The notes beneath the pieces are model-generated. The model did no database searches and was not told where the DNA came from. It saw nothing but the letters and a program-made list of their open reading frames with translations. From assembly GCA_023014485.1 (NCBI GenBank), contig JAJOZX010001738.1:62001-126000 (forward strand): DNA of 64,000 nt, read 5' to 3'. Shown piece by piece: positions 22,049-32,842 of this stretch (the first letter of the stretch is position 1; every line of letters begins with the position of its first letter). The position numbers and the translations under genes were made by a program. Source of the DNA: Bathynomus jamesi (lineage: Eukaryota > Arthropoda > Malacostraca > Isopoda > Cirolanidae).

Positions 22049-22448
22049 TGGTGTATCGGGGCCAAAAAAAGTAACGCGATACGATACTTGATATATTGGC
22101 AAAAATGTATCACGTTACGATACTAGATATATGAATAATATATGTATCGCGATACGATACATATATATATATATATATATTATACATATACATATACAGT
22201 ATATATATATCATATATGACATATTATGAAACAACTTAATTACTTTCTATTTTTATTAAATTTTACAAACAGTGACCTCAAACAATTCATCAGACATTTA
22301 GGGAAAGATCACTGACTAAGTCTCTGATAAAGTATCGCGTTACTGACACTTATTTGTATCGTATCTTTCGATACGATACAAATAATAAAAAATGTATCGC
22401 GATACGATACAGGATACAGAAAATGTATCGCGATACTACGCCACCCTG
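22044..22448. mobile_element. hAT-4-like MITE
   Basis: The tips are TATGGTGGTGTATCG on the left and CAGGGTGGCGTAGTATCG read from the right. Copies of the palindrome GTATCGCGATAC and near relatives are scattered through both ends. It sits in TA-rich DNA, so a target duplication cannot be confirmed. It is non-coding. Confidence 0.7.

Positions 22449-22454
<6 letters not shown>

Positions 22455-22486
<32 letters not shown>
22455..22486. repeat. (GT)n microsatellite
   Basis: About 30 bases of GT follow the hAT-4 end. Confidence 0.95.
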
Positions 22487-22489
<3 letters not shown>

Positions 22490-24260
22490 TTGATAATTCT
22501 AACATTCATTTTTGCATATAAATTCCAAACTCGCGTGACATTCTAACTATATGTAATATTCATACAAGTTTGGAAAATAATTACAAATTTTAATTTTTTT
22601 TCGGTTCTTTATTTAATTATTGCTGAAGTGATTTTCTATTCAATGATATCTTGATGAATCGTTTTTTTTTAGCTACCAAGATGTTTTTCTATTAAGTTTA
22701 ATCATGTAATCTTGTTAAATTCTGCAATGTTAATTTTTTATATATACTCTATCTTAAATCATGAAAGGTGAAGTCATATCCTGAATCAACATTTAATTTT
22801 AATAAAATGTATATCTTAATTTCCATTTTTAGTTGACACGGCAAATCATGATAACATCAGATTTGTCAATATGCTATTATAGCAAAATCTGTCTTCATCT
22901 TCAAATATTTTGCTTTATTAGTTTCTGCAAGATCTACCAAACAATTCTTTTGAATTAGCAAAAGAATTCAGCCTATTCAAAACTGGAAAAAACAAGTCAA
23001 ATTAAATAATAATGACGCCACTAACTTAAATAGTATATAAACTATTGTAACCTTTCAAATTGTGTTGTGTCTGTCCTGACCCAGAGGCTGAAGCATTACC
23101 TGTTATATTTAGAAGCAGTAAAATTCAGTAAAATGATATCTTTATCATCTCCTTTGAGTCCTGTCTTCTCCAGGAGAATTTAGTTTTAGAATAACACAGC
23201 ATCTTTGAGAAACAGTTAGAAATTAGTTAGAAATCAATAGACATTAAGTCTGAGACCAGCATTACCTCACAAACTTCTCCGATACGTTACAAGAAGAATC
23301 GGGGAATCGACCAATAACCTAGTAAGAGTTCACAGAATCCTCCGATCCGCTACAAGAATAAATCGGAGGGTAGTACAAAAGAACACAGTACACAGTACCA
23401 GTTACTCCAGATTGAGAAATCCGTTGCTGCCACCTAACCAAAAACCCTCGTCAACTTCGAACCACAGAAGGCTATCGACGGAGGGTTTACATATGTATAT
23501 ATTACATACAGTATATAAGATGAGGGCAATAAGCCTGACTTCCGTGAAATGTGGAGGTTGAAAGGTTGTCCAAACAATTTATGAAAAAAAACCAAGTCTT
23601 CAAGTTTTACCCTTTTATTTGATTACCCTTTTAAATAAAATATTCCGTGCAAATTTTCATCATATTTATGTAATATTTAGGGGTAGCTTAATGACTAAAG
23701 TTTTCCTCCCCATGGCAATAATGCATAATGCACATATTGCACAAGTTCTCTGCATTACTGTACATGAAATAATGGTTTGGTGCTCCTCGCTTCACAGCAG
23801 CACCTATCAACGGCTTCACCTTGCTGAAAAGTTAAAAAGCATAATTCAGAGAACAAAGGCATTCGAAAAGGCACTGCAAAGACACCTCAGTGAGGAACTA
23901 GTGGGTCTGACTTTTTTTAGAAAAAGTACCTAGAGAGGTAAAAGTAAAAATAGTGGAAGGACAACAAAAAAAAAAAAAAAAGGCAAAAGTTTGAAGCAGT
24001 CGAAAAGTAAATTTCTAAAAGGCGAACAGGCCACTGAACAGCTTTGTGACATCAAAATCAGCTACTCTCTTTCTTTTAATCGAGATAAAAGATAGGCTCC
24101 TAAAAGAGAACCGTTCTTGGGAAGACCTGCAATCATGTCAGTTAGCAACTTGTAAAGATTGTGCTGAAAGGGTAGTAGTATTGATCAAAGAATTCAACTA
24201 ACGCTTGAAAAAGGACGAAGCATTGAAGCAAACAAACGTACTTGAGAATTCAATGTTTTC
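22490..24260. other. Long stretch without a recognised gene
   Basis: AT-rich to 23050. Positions 23060-23450 hold a mixed-composition part with two loose copies of TCCGATNCGNTACAAGA near 23280 and 23342. Positions 23600-24200 include an unrecognised 104-residue plus-strand ORF (23619-23933) and a poly-A run at 23967. None can be assigned. Confidence 0.4.
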
Positions 24261-24261
24261 A

Positions 24262-24263
<2 letters not shown>

Positions 24264-24319
<56 letters not shown>

Positions 24320-24344
24320 TGTATATAATATATATATATATATA
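24264..24344. repeat. (TA)n microsatellite
   Basis: About 80 bases of TA with a CTGTATA interruption. Confidence 0.95.
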
Positions 24345-24599
24345 AGCAAAAGCTTCGTGAGGTTACCACAGTCGATTCTCGCCAAAACAAATCTCATGTC
24401 ATGACTAGTCAAGTCTTTGCTAATAGGTAGAAAAGCGTATGTAATAACTGTGCAAATTATACACAACTGGATTTACGGCATGCAAACAAAACACACACAC
24501 ACACCACATACCTGATTTCGTAGAAATTAGGAAAAGACGATACCGTTCCCAAATAGACTTAGCGCAGCTAATTAGTTTGTCACGTAAAAGAAATAGTTG

Positions 24600-25076
24600 C
24601 ATTACCCGACATTCACAGTGGTTTCAGTAGGATGGAGCACCTCCACACACTGCTTGTGAAACTCGCAACTTTTTGAGGAAGCATTTTCTCGAACGACTGA
24701 TCTCCCCCTTCATGAGCCAGTGGAGTGGCCCCTATACTCGCCTGACCTCATATTCCCTGACTTTTTTTTTTGTGGGGTTACATAAAAGAATGGATCTATT
24801 CTATCACGCCTAAGACACTTGAAGACCGAAAGACCAAAGTCTATGAGGTAATCAACAACATCCTAGCTGAGCTATTTCCAAAAACTGTCAAACATTTGTG
24901 TAAGGTTGAATATTGTGTTCGGAAAAAATGGTGATTACACTGAACATATTCTTTAATTAAGGTTAATAAACTCCTGTTTTACGTACTTATTGTGTTTGTC
25001 TTTGTGTCTACATTCCTTTTTTTTCAGCTCGGAACATTTATTTAGAAATGGGGACATTTTGGGGGGGGGCACCTGG
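24600..25076 (+). pseudogene. Mariner/IS630-type transposase relic, C-terminal part
   Basis: Across two or three plus-strand frames the order is DGAPPHTACETRNFLRKHFL, PLYSPDLIFPDFFF, GYIKEWIYSITPKTLEDRK and KVYEVINNILAELFPKTVK, which is the second half of a DDE transposase of the mariner group. Stops and frame changes make it dead. It ends near a G-rich tip GGGGGGGGGCACCTGGTGTA at about 25060-25080. Confidence 0.8.
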
Positions 25077-25109
25077 TGTATATATATATATATAATATAT
25101 ATCATATAT

Positions 25110-25325
25110 TAGGGTGGCGCAAAAGTCGCACATCATAAGAATTTTCCGTGTTGACTATATATTTTTTTTTTCCTTTTTGGTTGGGATGACTGCGAAATTA
25201 ACAATAGACGAGAGGGTGAGCTTGGTTTTAATGTATGGAATACCAGGTACAACAAATCGATGAATCAGTACAGAATTTAAATTCTGTACCGATTCATCGA
25301 TTTGTAGTACCTGGTTTTAAAGGTA
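25110..25325 (+). mobile_element. Partly folded-back relative of the 13767 MITE
   Basis: The tip TAGGGTGGCGCAAAAGT and an ATG at 25186 open a frame reading TAKLTIDERVSLVLMYG, the same transposase start as at 13767. Soon after, the sequence turns back on itself around GAATTTAAATTC near 25273. The second arm is shorter and lacks the outer tip, so this copy is truncated. Confidence 0.8.
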
Positions 25326-25329
25326 TTCC

Positions 25330-25485
25330 AAACTATCCGAACTATGAACTTTAATTTCAAATGTTATTTGCCTGTGGTTACTGGTGGAGAAGTAGTCTCC
25401 TTCCAAGATATTATGAATTAAGTCTAGGTTTGTACTTAAAACTAAATCTAGAATATTGAGATCTCTCGGGATCCTTGATCATTCA
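25330..25485 (-). pseudogene. LINE endonuclease fragment
   Basis: The minus strand reads NILDLVLSTNLDLIHNI then GDYFSTSNHRQITFEI, matching the end of an apurinic-type LINE endonuclease, where SDH is the usual catalytic motif. Here it is SNH. Only about 45 codons are recognisable. Confidence 0.6.
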
Positions 25486-25489
25486 AAAA

Positions 25490-25907
25490 GGTGAACTTTC
25501 GAGCAAAATAATAATGTGAATTTGCAAACAGAGTGAGAGGACATTTCAGAAGACATTTCAGTTAAAAATGTTTAGTCGTAAGCTGACGTATACATATTAG
25601 CAGTGAGAACCCAAACGGAATTAACTCGACGGATTATTGTCAAAGAGCGAAAGAAGAATGCACAACGCAAATAGAGGTAATACATATGTAGGTCTGTACA
25701 CAAATGGATGGATATTGGGTAGACAAATGCAAGTAGATACAGATAGACAGTAGATAAATGAATGAAATTAGTTAACTTATATTTGTTCAAACACCGGAAT
25801 AATTACCGTGACATAATTATGCAGCACTTATTTAAAGGGTTAAAGTCGAAATAAATTCAAGAATAACTTACGTTAAAGGTTAAAGCCAAAATGTGATAAC
25901 CAAAAAT
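25490..25907. other. No recognised feature
   Basis: Mixed AT-rich DNA. It holds the left imperfect duplication of M2 at 25900-25907. Confidence 0.5.
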
Positions 25908-26079
25908 GGTACTTACGTATTAACGGGGGGCCACCACAAATTGATGATTGGTTAGGTTAAGTTGTAATATTTTCGTTAGTTGAAAATTTCTAATACATCA
26001 TATTTTTTAAATAGCAATATTTTTTTAAATATTTTTTTCTACAATTTTCTGAAAAAAAAAAATTTTTTTAGGCTTATTC

Positions 26080-26267
26080 ATGATGAAAATTTGGGATCAA
26101 CCAAAAAGTGTAGAAGATGCGGTCTCTTTTTTGCAAGCCAAAGAAATTCTACCTGCTGAACGTATAATGCGAAAAGGTCACAAGATGAAGCTAGAGTCAT
26201 ATCTTGCTGAATTTATGTGGCGACAGTTGGTACATGATCACGATCCATTCAATTCCATTCTTAATGC
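26080..26267 (+). pseudogene. Merlin/IS1595-type transposase remnant, N- and C-terminal ends fused
   Basis: The frame begins at an ATG and reads KSVEDAVSFLQAKEILPAER, the usual N-terminal helical part, then RKGHKMKLESYLAEFMWRQ and DPFNSILN, which is the C-terminal end of this family. The whole catalytic DDE core is missing without breaking the frame. The frame resumes at 28470 after the hAT insertion and ends at a stop near 28527 (IKNFWPPETN...), giving a mini-protein of about 80 residues before the insertion. The family assignment rests on the ESYLAEFMWR...DPF pattern and on the fuller transposase at 50627-51626. Confidence 0.7.
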
Positions 26268-26839
26268 CAGTGATGTAGGTCTCGAGATCGGTCTCGGTCT
26301 CGAGACCCAATTTGCAGATCTCGATCTCGATCTCGGTCTCTGCTATTTAGATCTCGGTCTCGATCTCGGTCTCGACAGACGTGGTCTCGGTTTTTCTCCC
26401 CGAGACCTTTCGAGACCTCTCGAGACCGTAATGAAAAATACATATTATTGGCATACTCATGATGGTGGCTTGGTTAAACAGACACAGTTCAGAATGTTTA
26501 TGAAAGTTTGTAAAAGTAAGTGGATGTTGAATTAGTGTCATATATATATATATATTATTTAGACCTTATGCTAATTGCCATGCCTCTGTTTATAGTACCG
26601 ATATGTCAATTTATTTTTCATAGAAATGGTGTTGAAAACATTCTATACAGGAAACTCAAGCACGGAGAATGAGCAGATACAGAGAGACAGCGCTCATTCT
26701 CACAGCAGCGATGACGAAATAAAACAGTCAAACCAAAGTTCCGAGACTAATGGCAAAATATCAAAGCTATCGGTCCAAGCAGAAGAACGTTGAAACTGGG
26801 AAGATTTTGAACTGCAGGGAACAGTTGCGGCGGTAGCTC

Positions 26840-27094
26840 TTAGAGATCGATGAATCTCATATTTTAGACAACTGCTCTCCAATAAAGTTTTGGCACCAGA
26901 AAAGGGATAAATTCCCATCACTGGCCAATATTGCCATGACTGTTTTAACAGTGCCTGCCTCTAGTGCTCTAATTGAGCGTGTATTTAGCCATGGAGGCAT
27001 AATAATGAGGCCCCACAGAAGTCGAACTTCAGCAGATCTTCTGAGCATGCTGATGTTCCTTAAGTGTAATGAGCACCTATCGTGCTTTAAATAA
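26840..27094 (+). pseudogene. hAT transposase C-terminal domain
   Basis: About 85 codons end at a stop at 27092-27094. FPSLANIAMTVLTVPASSAL and ERVFSHGGIIMRPHRSRTS are the hAT dimerisation domain, where S.IERVFS.GG is the usual signature. An upstream open stretch from 26626 (TFYTGNSSTENE...) ends in a stop and may be part of the same gene. The catalytic middle of the protein is missing. It is expected to be inactive. Confidence 0.85.
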
Positions 27095-27173
27095 ATGCAC
27101 AAGTCAAACTGGGTAGTGGGTACGTTCATTAAACCTTCTGTAACAGATATAAAAGAAGTAAATAAATAAAAAG

Positions 27174-27209
<36 letters not shown>

Positions 27210-27212
<3 letters not shown>

Positions 27213-27782
27213 GGTGTCCGAGAATTATCTGTACAATTTTTGGCTGTTATTAAAAGTCAACCATGAAGTGTAGAAATTCCAGTGTTGTCCCATTTTACAG
27301 AGAAACTCATTAAGTTTTTTCTGATACCACGTTTTGACAAGTTTTTTAGAAATGTACGCGGGTGACAGACATTGATGATTTAAAAGCAAGAATCACAGCT
27401 GCTATTGAGCGAATTGATGTGGATATGCTGCAGCGTACATGGCAACATTTGGAGTATCGATTCAATGTTTTGCGAATCATTAATGGTGCACATATCGAAT
27501 GTTTGTAACAACGTTACTTTAATAAAAGAAACTTTTGAAAATACAGATTCTAAATAATCTTGTTTAAGAATTTTACGTGTGTTATCAATAATTTTATTAA
27601 AAGATGAAATTGTACAGATAATGTTCGGACACACTGGAATTTCTAAAAAACTTGTCAAAACTTGGTATCAGAAAAAACTTAATGAGATTCTCTGTAAAAT
27701 GGGACAACACTGGAATTTCTACACTTCATGGTTGACTTTTAATAACAGCCAAAAATTGTACAGATAATTCTCGGACACCCTG
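27210..27782 (+). mobile_element. Tc1/mariner MITE with long inverted ends
   Basis: The tips CAGGGTGTCCGAGAATTATC are followed by inverted ends of about 130 bp. Between them a plus-strand frame reads DIDDLKARITAAIERIDVD and LEYRFNVLRIINGAHIECL, which is the last 45 residues of a Tc1/mariner transposase. It lies inside hAT-5, with TA on the right. Confidence 0.85.
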
Positions 27783-27802
27783 TATATATATATATATATA
27801 TA

Positions 27803-28157
27803 TGAATAGAAACGACATAAGTATTAAGGAACGTTTCTGCACACGAGGAGGAGAGATAACGAAATAATATACTGCGCGGTCATTGCAGTTATTTGCGCAT
27901 ATTCACGATTTGCGAGGGTGCTCTCTGAGGGCATTGGTTTCTGCCCTATTTGGGAGAATTTCGATTTGTGATTGAGTGAGGTCCGTAGCATAAGGTAGAG
28001 CGTCCGACCGGCAATTGGAAGGCCCTGGGTTCGATTCCCAGGCGGTTCGTCTCATTTTTCATTATTTCGTTATCTCTCCTCTCGTGTGCAGAAACGTTCC
28101 TTAATACTTATGTCGTTTCTATTCATTTAATACTGCGCGGTCATTGCAGTTATTTGC
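27803..28157 (+). mobile_element. SINE-A single copy with inverted flanks
   Basis: An inverted end fragment of about 60 bp is joined to one full unit holding a tRNA-like module (box B GGTTCGATTCCC, loop ACCGGCAA) and to a short start of another unit. (TA)n lies on both sides. It is more diverged from the 21423 array than those units are from each other. Confidence 0.85.
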
Positions 28158-28739
28158 ATATATATATATATATATATATTCATTTGTTAATTTATAGGGT
28201 ACACTTTTTGCATTCAACACACTACATCTGAGAAAGTATTAGTTTATTAATATACTTACCATAGTCTAATTTCCATAGTAGTGTAAAACAAATTGAAAGG
28301 GCATGAGCTTGGTCTCGATCTCGATCTCGGTCTCGAATTTTAAGGGTCTCGATCTCGGAAGGTAGATCTCGATCTCGAACCTTTGATCTCGGTCTCGATC
28401 TTGGTCTCACAGGATCAGGTCTCGGTCTCGGTTTCAGTCTCGGACTTGGTGGTCTCGACTACATCACTGCTTAATGCTATTAAAAATTTTTGGCCTCCAG
28501 AAACAAATGTTGTTTCTAATGTGTAACATTTATTAATCATTGTAAATATTTGAAATATAAATAATTGTAAATATTTTTTAAAATATTGCTATTTAAAAAA
28601 TATGATGTATTAGAAATTTTCAACTAACGAAAATATTACAACTTAACCTAACCAATCATCAATATGTGGTGGCCCCCAGTTAATACGTAAGTACCCAAAA
28701 AATAATAGTTATGGTGATTTAATTCTGATATAAATCGTT

Positions 28740-28950
28740 TTTGATATAAATCTTTTTTGACCCTAACTAGTACTTCGCGGACGGCTCTTCTGAAAGCTGT
28801 ACTTTTTTCAGAAGAAACTACACCACAAGCACTTTACACCAAAAGTTAGAGAGCGTCGTCGCGAATAATTTGATGTAAATATCGAACAAATTCGTTCACT
28901 ACAAAAAAGTTTAGAGTAAAGTTTATGTGGCCAAAATGTCGTTGAGCTGA
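28740..28950. repeat. Dispersed repeat, inverted relative of 49260-49445
   Basis: Shared phrases include GAATAATTTGATGTAAATATCG here and its near complement at 49300-49340, plus a common GAAGAAACTACACCACAA. There is no coding signal. Confidence 0.65.
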
Positions 28951-29084
28951 GTAAACCGTTTGTCCTCATGACGCTGGGCGGAGCTTATTCGTCGAGTGTT
29001 CTAAGCTCCACCCTGCGTCATGCCTCTTGTCGGCAGTAGGCAAAAACAAAATTTCGGCTATTTTACAATTTAATTTGTGGTGTT
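28951..29084. other. Short GC-richer spacer
   Basis: It contains an imperfect inverted pair GGGCGGAGCTT and AAGCTCCACCCT (28977-29014). The same GGGCGGAGCTT occurs near 63829. Confidence 0.4.
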
Positions 29085-29120
29085 TGTAGTCTTCTTCTTC
29101 CGCAGCTTATTATCCCATCT

Positions 29121-29864
29121 TTACATGGGGTCGCTGTTTTTGGTTCGTCTTCTCCACTCTCCTCTGTCGTATACCACGTCCTCCTCCAAGTCCTTCTCCC
29201 TGATGTCCGCCACCACACAGTCCCTCCATCTCGTCTTCGGTCTTCCTCTTCTTCTCCGTCCCGGCAACTCCATCTCCAGCACTCTGCGCCCCACATACTC
29301 CTCCTCTCTTCTCCTGACGTGTCCATACCACCTCAGCCTGGCCTCCTGCACCTTCTTAGATGCTTCCGCCACCTTCACTGTTCCTCTTATATGCTCATTT
29401 CTGACCCTATCCCTCCTCGTCACTCCACACATCCATCTCAACATCTTCATTTCAGCCACATCGATTTTTCTTTCATTGCTCTTCTTCATTGGCACAGTCT
29501 CCATTCCATACAACATTGCCGGCCTCACCACTGTTTTGAATACCTTTCCCTTCAGTTTCACTGGGACCCTCTTATCACAGAGCACCCCTGATACGTCTCT
29601 CCAGTTCTTCCACCCCGACTGTATTCTACAGTTTATCTCTCTCTCTGCTCCCCCCTCTGCATCCACTGTTGACCCCACGTATTTAAAATACTCCACCGTC
29701 TTAACACGCTCTCCACTCAATGTCACTTCCCCTCCTCGGTCCTGCTGCACATCACATCTCATATATTCGGTCTTCTTTCGGCTAATTCTCATCCCCCTAC
29801 TTTCCAACGCCTCTCTCCAATTTTCCAACTGCTGCTCCGCCTCCTCTTTCGTCTCCCCACTCAA
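29121..29864 (-). pseudogene. RTE-type LINE, 5'-truncated RT C-terminal ORF without stops
   Basis: The 247-residue frame begins inside the RT, just after the position where the catalytic YADD would be, and runs to its natural stop. Visible parts: LENWREALESRGMRISRKKT, YFKYVGSTVDAEGG, VVRPAMLYGMETVPMKKS, MKMLRWMCGVTRRDRVRN, and the basic RRRRGRPKTRWRD end typical of RTE LINEs. The catalytic part is absent, so it is a 5'-truncated insertion. The lack of stops over 740 bp suggests it is young. The plus-strand open frame here is a shadow. Confidence 0.88.
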
Positions 29865-29871
29865 AAACTAA

Positions 29872-30330
29872 AAAAATAATTTTGTGTATTTAGTCAGATC
29901 GCAATTGTATAAATTTTACTCTCTTCTGATCGAAGAAAAACAAGACAATTCATAAATTTACCAAAATACCACAGCCACAAAAATTTTGAACTTCACACCC
30001 AAAACCAGTAAGACCAAATTTGGGAAGCTGCACTCAAGATGTAAGTGGTTTGTGAGCTTAAAGTAAATGTTACTTTCTCACTGGCTTAAAAACTTCCGTT
30101 CAAAAGGTAAGATGAGCGCTAATTTTGCACAAAATTTGTGTTTGAAACAAAAAAAGCGCCTACAAAAATCATGGACTAGTCTGAAAAATGCGTCCTGCAA
30201 AAAGACAAATCTTTTTGTCTGTGCAATAATAAACTTAAAAAAGAACAGGACAAGACTAACAAACAGAAAACATTTGGCGTTAAAAAATCAGGGTTGAAAA
30301 AACGAAAAATTTAGGGACAACTCTTAGAAA
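29872..30330. other. No recognised feature
   Basis: Lysine-codon-rich open frames on the plus strand (for example 30067-30297) show no domain and are probably chance. Confidence 0.45.
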
Positions 30331-30401
30331 GAAGTATATATATATATATATATATATATATAAGATATACATACTGAAACCAATGCGAAAGAAACCAATA
30401 C

Positions 30402-30965
30402 AGGGTGTCCCATAAGTCCGGTCTCATAGGAAAATTCATTTTAAATTAAATTTACAAAAGTAATACAGTAGAACTTATGGAAGTGAGTTACACTCGTGAG
30501 GAAAAAGCGGAGGCCTTTTTCTCACCAGGGTTGGATTGCACACCTCCTCCTTTTTCTTCATACAATTCTCTATAGCACCTCACAGCATTTTCAAGGCCCC
30601 TGTTGACTGTGGAGCTCCTCACCCTGTCTGGATCACAGCTACCAAAAACTTCCTTGGCTGTTTCTATATATTTAAAGGCCTGGGCCAAATCCTTAGTCTT
30701 TAGTGATTTGGCTGTGGGGGGGGGGGGGTTCAGCTGGATCTTCTTCTTCCTCTATGGCCCTTTGTTCCTCCAGCTGCATAAGGTCCTCATTGGAGAGCTC
30801 CTGATTGTGGGAAGCAAGCAGCTCTTGCAGCTCTTGCACATTATTTCCTCCAACTCCTCAAAGCCTATTTGCTTTCCTAATTCGATGATGTTGCCCTGGA
30901 TCTGGTCCATATTTTCATGAAAGCCTTTGAAGTTATTGGCAGATCTGAAGTTCAAAAGTTCTAGA
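30402..30965 (-). pseudogene. Tigger/pogo transposase C-terminal relic
   Basis: The left tip is CAGGGTGTCCCATAAGTCCG. On the minus strand, in shifting frames, GFEELEEI is followed by an acidic region and AQAFKYIETAKEVFGSCDPD, RSSTVNRGLENAVRCYRELY and a short tail. This order (ELA.AF..IE.AL..F...DPN.ERS..V...V..AI.CYREIY) is the C-terminal end of Tigger transposases. The DDE core and the right tip are not seen. Confidence 0.75.
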
Positions 30966-31370
30966 CGCTGCCCAGACAACGAACGGATGGACAAACGACG
31001 AAATGCGCGTCGCTTCGCCTTGGGGCTAACGGACAAAAAAAAACGGATAAACGGGATCGCGCGACGGATATTGTGGGTTGGGAAGGGATGGTAATAATTG
31101 ATTAACGACGAATAAGCGTAAAATGGATAACGGGACGACGGATAACGGGGATGCACTGAAATATTTTCCTTTATAAGAAGATTGGTTTATTATATGAATC
31201 AGTGTCAATTACTGATTAACTTTGCTCTTAATGCCAGTTATTGGACATTTTTATTATTTAAAAATATAAAGTATACGTTTATTGGTAGGCATAACTTAAC
31301 TTGCCGAAGTGGAAGCTGAGTTGCCAATAAATCTTGTTTTTAATGAATGCCTAAGACCGATTATGTTTTA
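30966..31370. other. No recognised feature
   Basis: Positions 30975-31160 hold repeated ACGGATAAACGGG-like phrases, perhaps a decayed short tandem repeat. The rest is AT-rich. Confidence 0.4.
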
Positions 31371-31377
31371 TTCGTAT

Positions 31378-31690
31378 AATGATTACGAATCCATCAGCCC
31401 CGGGATAGAAACCCGGTGACAACAGGCGGCGCGCAGCAAAACCCAGCTGTTCATCTTTCCACATAATAAAGAAATTGGTTGGTGGATAAATGGGTACCCT
31501 GGGTAGCGCAGTGGTTAAGACGCTGGGCTGCTGGTGGGGCGTGGTTCGGATTCCACGTTAAACTGTAGGTCTAAGGTGGAGTGAAAAGCTTGACCTTTGT
31601 CAGAATGAACCGGGCGGAAGCGGAACCAAGGTTAACTAAGGTTATTACTGTATACCTCAGAATTAAATTAGAACATAACTTTATTAGAAA
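31378..31690 (+). mobile_element. SINE-D, dimeric tRNA-derived SINE
   Basis: Two tRNA-like modules are in tandem. The first is decayed (ATTACGAATCCATC...GGGATAGAAACCC). The second is GGGTAGCGCAGTGGTTAAGA with a box-B-like GTGGTTCGGATTCCACG, followed by a tail with GTCAGAATGAACC and CCAAGGTTAACTAAGG. Related copies on the minus strand lie at 39522-39750, 39768-40062 and 58482-58714. Confidence 0.8.
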
Positions 31691-31699
31691 GCTAATTTA

Positions 31700-32685
31700 A
31701 GAAAAAATGTTTTATGAAAGAAATATGAGGGAGGCTCATATTCAATTTAGAAGATTTACTGATTCAAGTGGTTATGCCAAACTTATTTTTATTATTACTG
31801 TATTATTTATAAGAGAGAACTTTATGTTCTGTTGAATGAATAATTATGTTAAATAAATGATGTTAAATAAATAATTAATTAAATTATATTTCTACAGTAA
31901 TAATATGAATTACTCTCCGCGGTAACACCTGCCATCTTCTGACCTTCTTCATTTTTCTTCTTCTTCTGAGAAGCGAATGTGGGGAAGCGTCAAAAAATAT
32001 TAAAATAATTTATTTTTACATCATTGATTCGATGTTTACAGTATTAAAAGAATCGTTTCACTGTTTTCCGAAATTTTCCTTCGAGTTTTTTTATATAAAA
32101 CCAAGTTTTTTCTATACGCAAAGCTACTTTTTCATCGCAGTTAATTGAATCATTTCAGTCAAAGCATCGGGATCAAATCTCTCTCATCCGGATTTAAATA
32201 CATTTTTAAAGATACTGAATTTTCCAAATGTGCAAATACCAGGGAAATACTGAAAATAATTTACGAACTTCAACTGAATGCAGTATTTCATGAAACTTAT
32301 GCTGACCATTCCTGTAACCACTGTTTCATCTGACTGAAGTTTTTCAACACTTGACAGAGTAGAGATTCATTTACGAAGCACTATAAATCATGATAGACTT
32401 TTTCTAGTTTGGCTCGAATATCAGTTAAAAGAGAAATTGTAACCGATCTCGGAAATAAACGAGATATGCAAAGTAATTGAGGAATTTGCTTTGAAACCAA
32501 AAACACTGCAAAATAACGATACGTAAATATGTAGTATGAACAATTGTTGCTATTATAAATTTTAGGCAGGACATATGACTACGACTGTAAAAATTTCCAT
32601 ATAATATACAATATTACAGGGGAAATTTTACAATGATTATGTTTTAAGAGCCAGCATCGCTACTGTATTATATAATATAATAGAA
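31700..32685. other. AT-rich stretch without a recognised gene
   Basis: Short open frames such as 32145-32333 have no recognisable domain. Confidence 0.5.
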
Positions 32686-32689
32686 CTAG

Positions 32690-32842
32690 AAATAACGGGT
32701 GTAAGTTGGCAAGTAGCAGGTTCGAGACAGCAGTTGCCAAAAACTTTTTTACGCATAGAATAGTAAATAGCTGGAATAGTTTGCCGGTAGAAGTATTTAG
32801 TAGCACGTCTATAAACATGTTTAAAAATCGATGAGACGCATA
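32690..32842 (+). pseudogene. CR1-type LINE C-terminal fragment
   Basis: The frame gives SRFETAVAKNFFTHRIVNSW and NSLPVEVFSSTSINMFKNR, almost the same as the C-terminal end of the CR1 copy at 43935-44177. It is cut at 32843 by the (CAA)n LINE. Confidence 0.8.

Larger units (their letters stand above)
26268..28469 (+). mobile_element. hAT-5 element with exact 8-bp duplication
   Basis: The octamer CTTAATGC is on both sides (26260-26267 and 28470-28477). The perfect 11-bp tips are CAGTGATGTAG. The subterminal regions consist of GATCTCGGTCTCGAG-type repeats for about 150 bp on each side. Inside are a hAT transposase C-terminal remnant, a nested Tc1/mariner MITE (27210-27782) and a SINE-A copy (27803-28157). 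It interrupted the M2 transposase remnant. Confidence 0.94.
25908..28695 (+). mobile_element. Merlin-like element M2, split by a nested hAT element
   Basis: Long inverted ends of more than 110 bp start GGTACTTACGTATTAAC and continue through GGGGGCCACCACA and a block with GATTGGTTAGGTTAAG. The flanking octamers CCAAAAAT and CAAAAAAT differ at one base. Without the nested hAT-5 (26268-28469) and one copy of its duplication the element would be about 580 bp. It carries a short in-frame remnant of an IS1595/Merlin-type transposase. Confidence 0.82.

Noticed and set aside
21513..22091. Open frames of 82 and 104 residues repeated in tandem, also similar ones at 8199-8922
   Set aside because: They are translations of the tRNA-SINE unit (the tRNA-like module reads as SISDRQSEDPGFDSR); they follow the repeat borders and have no protein signature.
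28977..29014. GGGCGGAGCTT...AAGCTCCACCCT as a structured RNA or terminator
   Set aside because: Short imperfect inverted repeat without a U-run or gene context in a eukaryotic setting.
29077..29871. 264-residue plus-strand ORF
   Set aside because: Shadow of the RTE LINE ORF on the minus strand, which carries the recognisable motifs.
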